Positions 5,060-6,101 of a stretch of 6,101 nucleotides of DNA are shown in pieces. Origin of the DNA: Alphaproteobacteria bacterium. GTDB taxonomy: Bacteria; Pseudomonadota; Alphaproteobacteria; Zavarziniales; Zavarziniaceae. The stretch spans positions 1 through 6,101 of the forward strand of contig JAJFJE010000081.1 of NCBI GenBank assembly GCA_021774355.1, in the 5' to 3' direction. Position 1 is the stretch's first letter. Each line of letters starts with the position of its first letter. The translations under genes were made by a program, and so were the position numbers. The notes beneath the pieces are model-generated. The model was not told where the DNA came from and ran no database searches. It worked only from the letters and a program-made list of their open reading frames with translations.

Positions 5060-6101
5060 ATGGCTGCCAAGAACATCACATTCGACGGCGATGCCCGTGC
5101 CCGCCTGCTGCGCGGGGTCGATGCCCTTGCGGATGCGGTGAAGGTGACCCTGGGGCCGAAGGGACGAAACGTGGTCATCGCCCGAAGCTATGGTCCGCCG
5201 CGCATCACCAAGGACGGCGTTACGGTGGCCCGCGAAATAGACCTCGCCGACCGCTTCGAGAACATGGGCGCCCAAATGGTGAAGCAGGTCGCGACCCGCA
5301 GCAGCGACCTTGCCGGCGATGGCACCACCACCGCGACCGTGCTCGCCCAGGCGATCCTGCGCGACGGGGTGCGGGCAGTCGCGGCCGGGCTCGATCCGAT
5401 GGAGCTGAAGCGCGGCATCGACATGGCGACAGCTGCCGCCGTGAGCGAGATTGCGCGCCTCTCCCGCGCGGTTTCGACCAGCGCCGAGATTGCCCAGGTC
5501 GGCCGGATTTCGGCCAATGATGATCGCGAGATCGGCGACCTGCTGGCCAGCGCCATGGAAAAGGTTGGCAAGGAGGGCGTGATCACGGTCGAGGAAGGCA
5601 AGTCCCGCGAAACCACCCTCGACACGGTCGACGGCATGAGCTTCGACCGGGGCTATGTCTCGCCTTATTTCGTCACCGATGCGGAGAAGATGACGGTGGT
5701 CTTCGCGCAGCCCTATATTCTGCTGCACGAGCAGAAACTGCCCGGCATCCAGGCCCTGCTGCCGCTGCTCGAACGGGTGGCCCAGAGCGGTCGGCCCCTG
5801 CTGGTGGTCGCCGAGGATATCGCCGGCGAGGCGCTGGCGACCCTGGTGGTGAACAGCCTGCGCGGCGGCCTGAAGGTGGTCGCCGTCAAGGCGCCGGGCT
5901 TCGGCGATCGCCGCAAGGCCATGCTGGAGGATATGGCCGTCGTCACCGGCGGCGCGGTGATCAGCGAGGATCTCGGCACCAAGCTGGAGAATGTCACGCT
6001 GGCCATGCTCGGCCTGGCCGGCTCGGTCCGGGTGGAGATGGAACAGACGCTGATCGTCGACGGCGCCGGCGACAAGACCGCCATTGCGGCCCGTTGCGCC
6101 C
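5060..6101 (+). CDS. groEL: Chaperonin GroEL (60 kDa), 3' end outside window
   Basis: The large subunit of the barrel-shaped chaperonin that folds proteins in an ATP-driven cycle with GroES in the cytoplasm. 347 of about 545 residues are visible. The equatorial start is canonical (MAAKNITFDGDARARLLRGVDALADAVKVTLGPKGRNVV), with Asp52 in KDGVTV and the ATP-site GDGTTT containing Asp87 at the E. coli numbering. The apical domain has FDRGYVSPYF, EDIAGEALATLVVN and VKAPGFGDRRKAMLEDMAVVTGG, keeping the hydrophobic substrate and GroES-binding positions. The second half of the ATPase, including the Asp398 equivalent, is beyond the edge. GGAG lies seven bases before ATG. There is no groES upstream; the neighbour is a desaturase. 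Some stretches are unlike housekeeping copies (TVVFAQPYILLHEQKLPGIQ, LAGSVRVEMEQTL), which suggests an accessory paralogue. Confidence 0.97.
   Translation, partial: MAAKNITFDGDARARLLRGVDALADAVKVTLGPKGRNVVIARSYGPPRITKDGVTVAREIDLADRFENMGAQMVKQVATRSSDLAGDGTTTATVLAQAILRDGVRAVAAGLDPMELKRGIDMATAAAVSEIARLSRAVSTSAEIAQVGRISANDDREIGDLLASAMEKVGKEGVITVEEGKSRETTLDTVDGMSFDRGYVSPYFVTDAEKMTVVFAQPYILLHEQKLPGIQALLPLLERVAQSGRPLLVVAEDIAGEALATLVVNSLRGGLKVVAVKAPGFGDRRKAMLEDMAVVTGGAVISEDLGTKLENVTLAMLGLAGSVRVEMEQTLIVDGAGDKTAIAARCA

Noticed and set aside
3895..5178. A 427-codon open frame on the minus strand opposite the desaturase and the groEL start
   Set aside because: It is a GC-bias shadow: its translation is Gly/Gln/His/Arg-rich with no domain, while the plus strand carries all desaturase histidine boxes and the GroEL start.
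1..6101. CRISPR array, tRNA, rRNA, insertion sequence or attachment site
   Set aside because: No regularly spaced repeats, cloverleaf, rRNA-like stretch, transposase or terminal inverted repeats were seen on reading both strands.

Overview
The window looks like chromosomal DNA from a GC-rich alphaproteobacterium, perhaps of the Rhodospirillales or Acetobacterales type. This rests on the protein families (a DUF3141 hydrolase, a RpoE/EcfG-like ECF sigma factor, an RcnB-like periplasmic protein, a proteobacterial omega-6-type desaturase and GroEL) and on strong GC bias at third codon positions. The exact taxon cannot be read from the sequence. No transposase, tRNA, rRNA or CRISPR array is visible.

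Layout. Positions 1-3256 hold four genes on the minus strand. In transcription order they are an exported RcnB-like protein (3256-2684), an ECF sigma factor (2499-1882), a 97-residue protein of unknown function with a strong ribosome binding site (1607-1314), and a DUF3141 / PHA-synthase-like alpha/beta hydrolase (963 to beyond the left edge). The hydrolase frame is broken at a run of ten C residues (coding strand). A 713-bp gene-poor region (3257-3969) separates these from two plus-strand genes: a membrane fatty acid desaturase (start codon 3970, 3976 or 3982, ending at 4986) and a groEL that runs off the right edge (5060 onward). The divergent region has an AT-rich promoter zone at each end and a GC-rich, G-run-rich core between them.

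How the parts may work together (inference). Several genes fit an envelope and protein stress response: a chaperonin, an enzyme that adjusts membrane fluidity, a periplasmic RcnB-like protein and an ECF sigma factor. A near-match to the alphaproteobacterial general stress promoter (GGAAC-N16-GGTT) lies just upstream of the RcnB-like gene, which would link it to an EcfG-type sigma, possibly the neighbouring one. No PhyR or NepR gene is present. The groEL has no groES beside it and follows the desaturase by only 73 bp, so it is probably an accessory chaperonin.

The least expected signals are: a 12-codon ORF with a good Shine-Dalgarno whose stop overlaps a desaturase start codon as ATGA; a pair of nearly identical palindromes in the gap between the 97-residue gene and the hydrolase gene; a perfect 14-bp palindrome upstream of the desaturase; and the frame-breaking homopolymer in the DUF3141 gene. 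I found no clear evidence of a wholly new multi-gene system.
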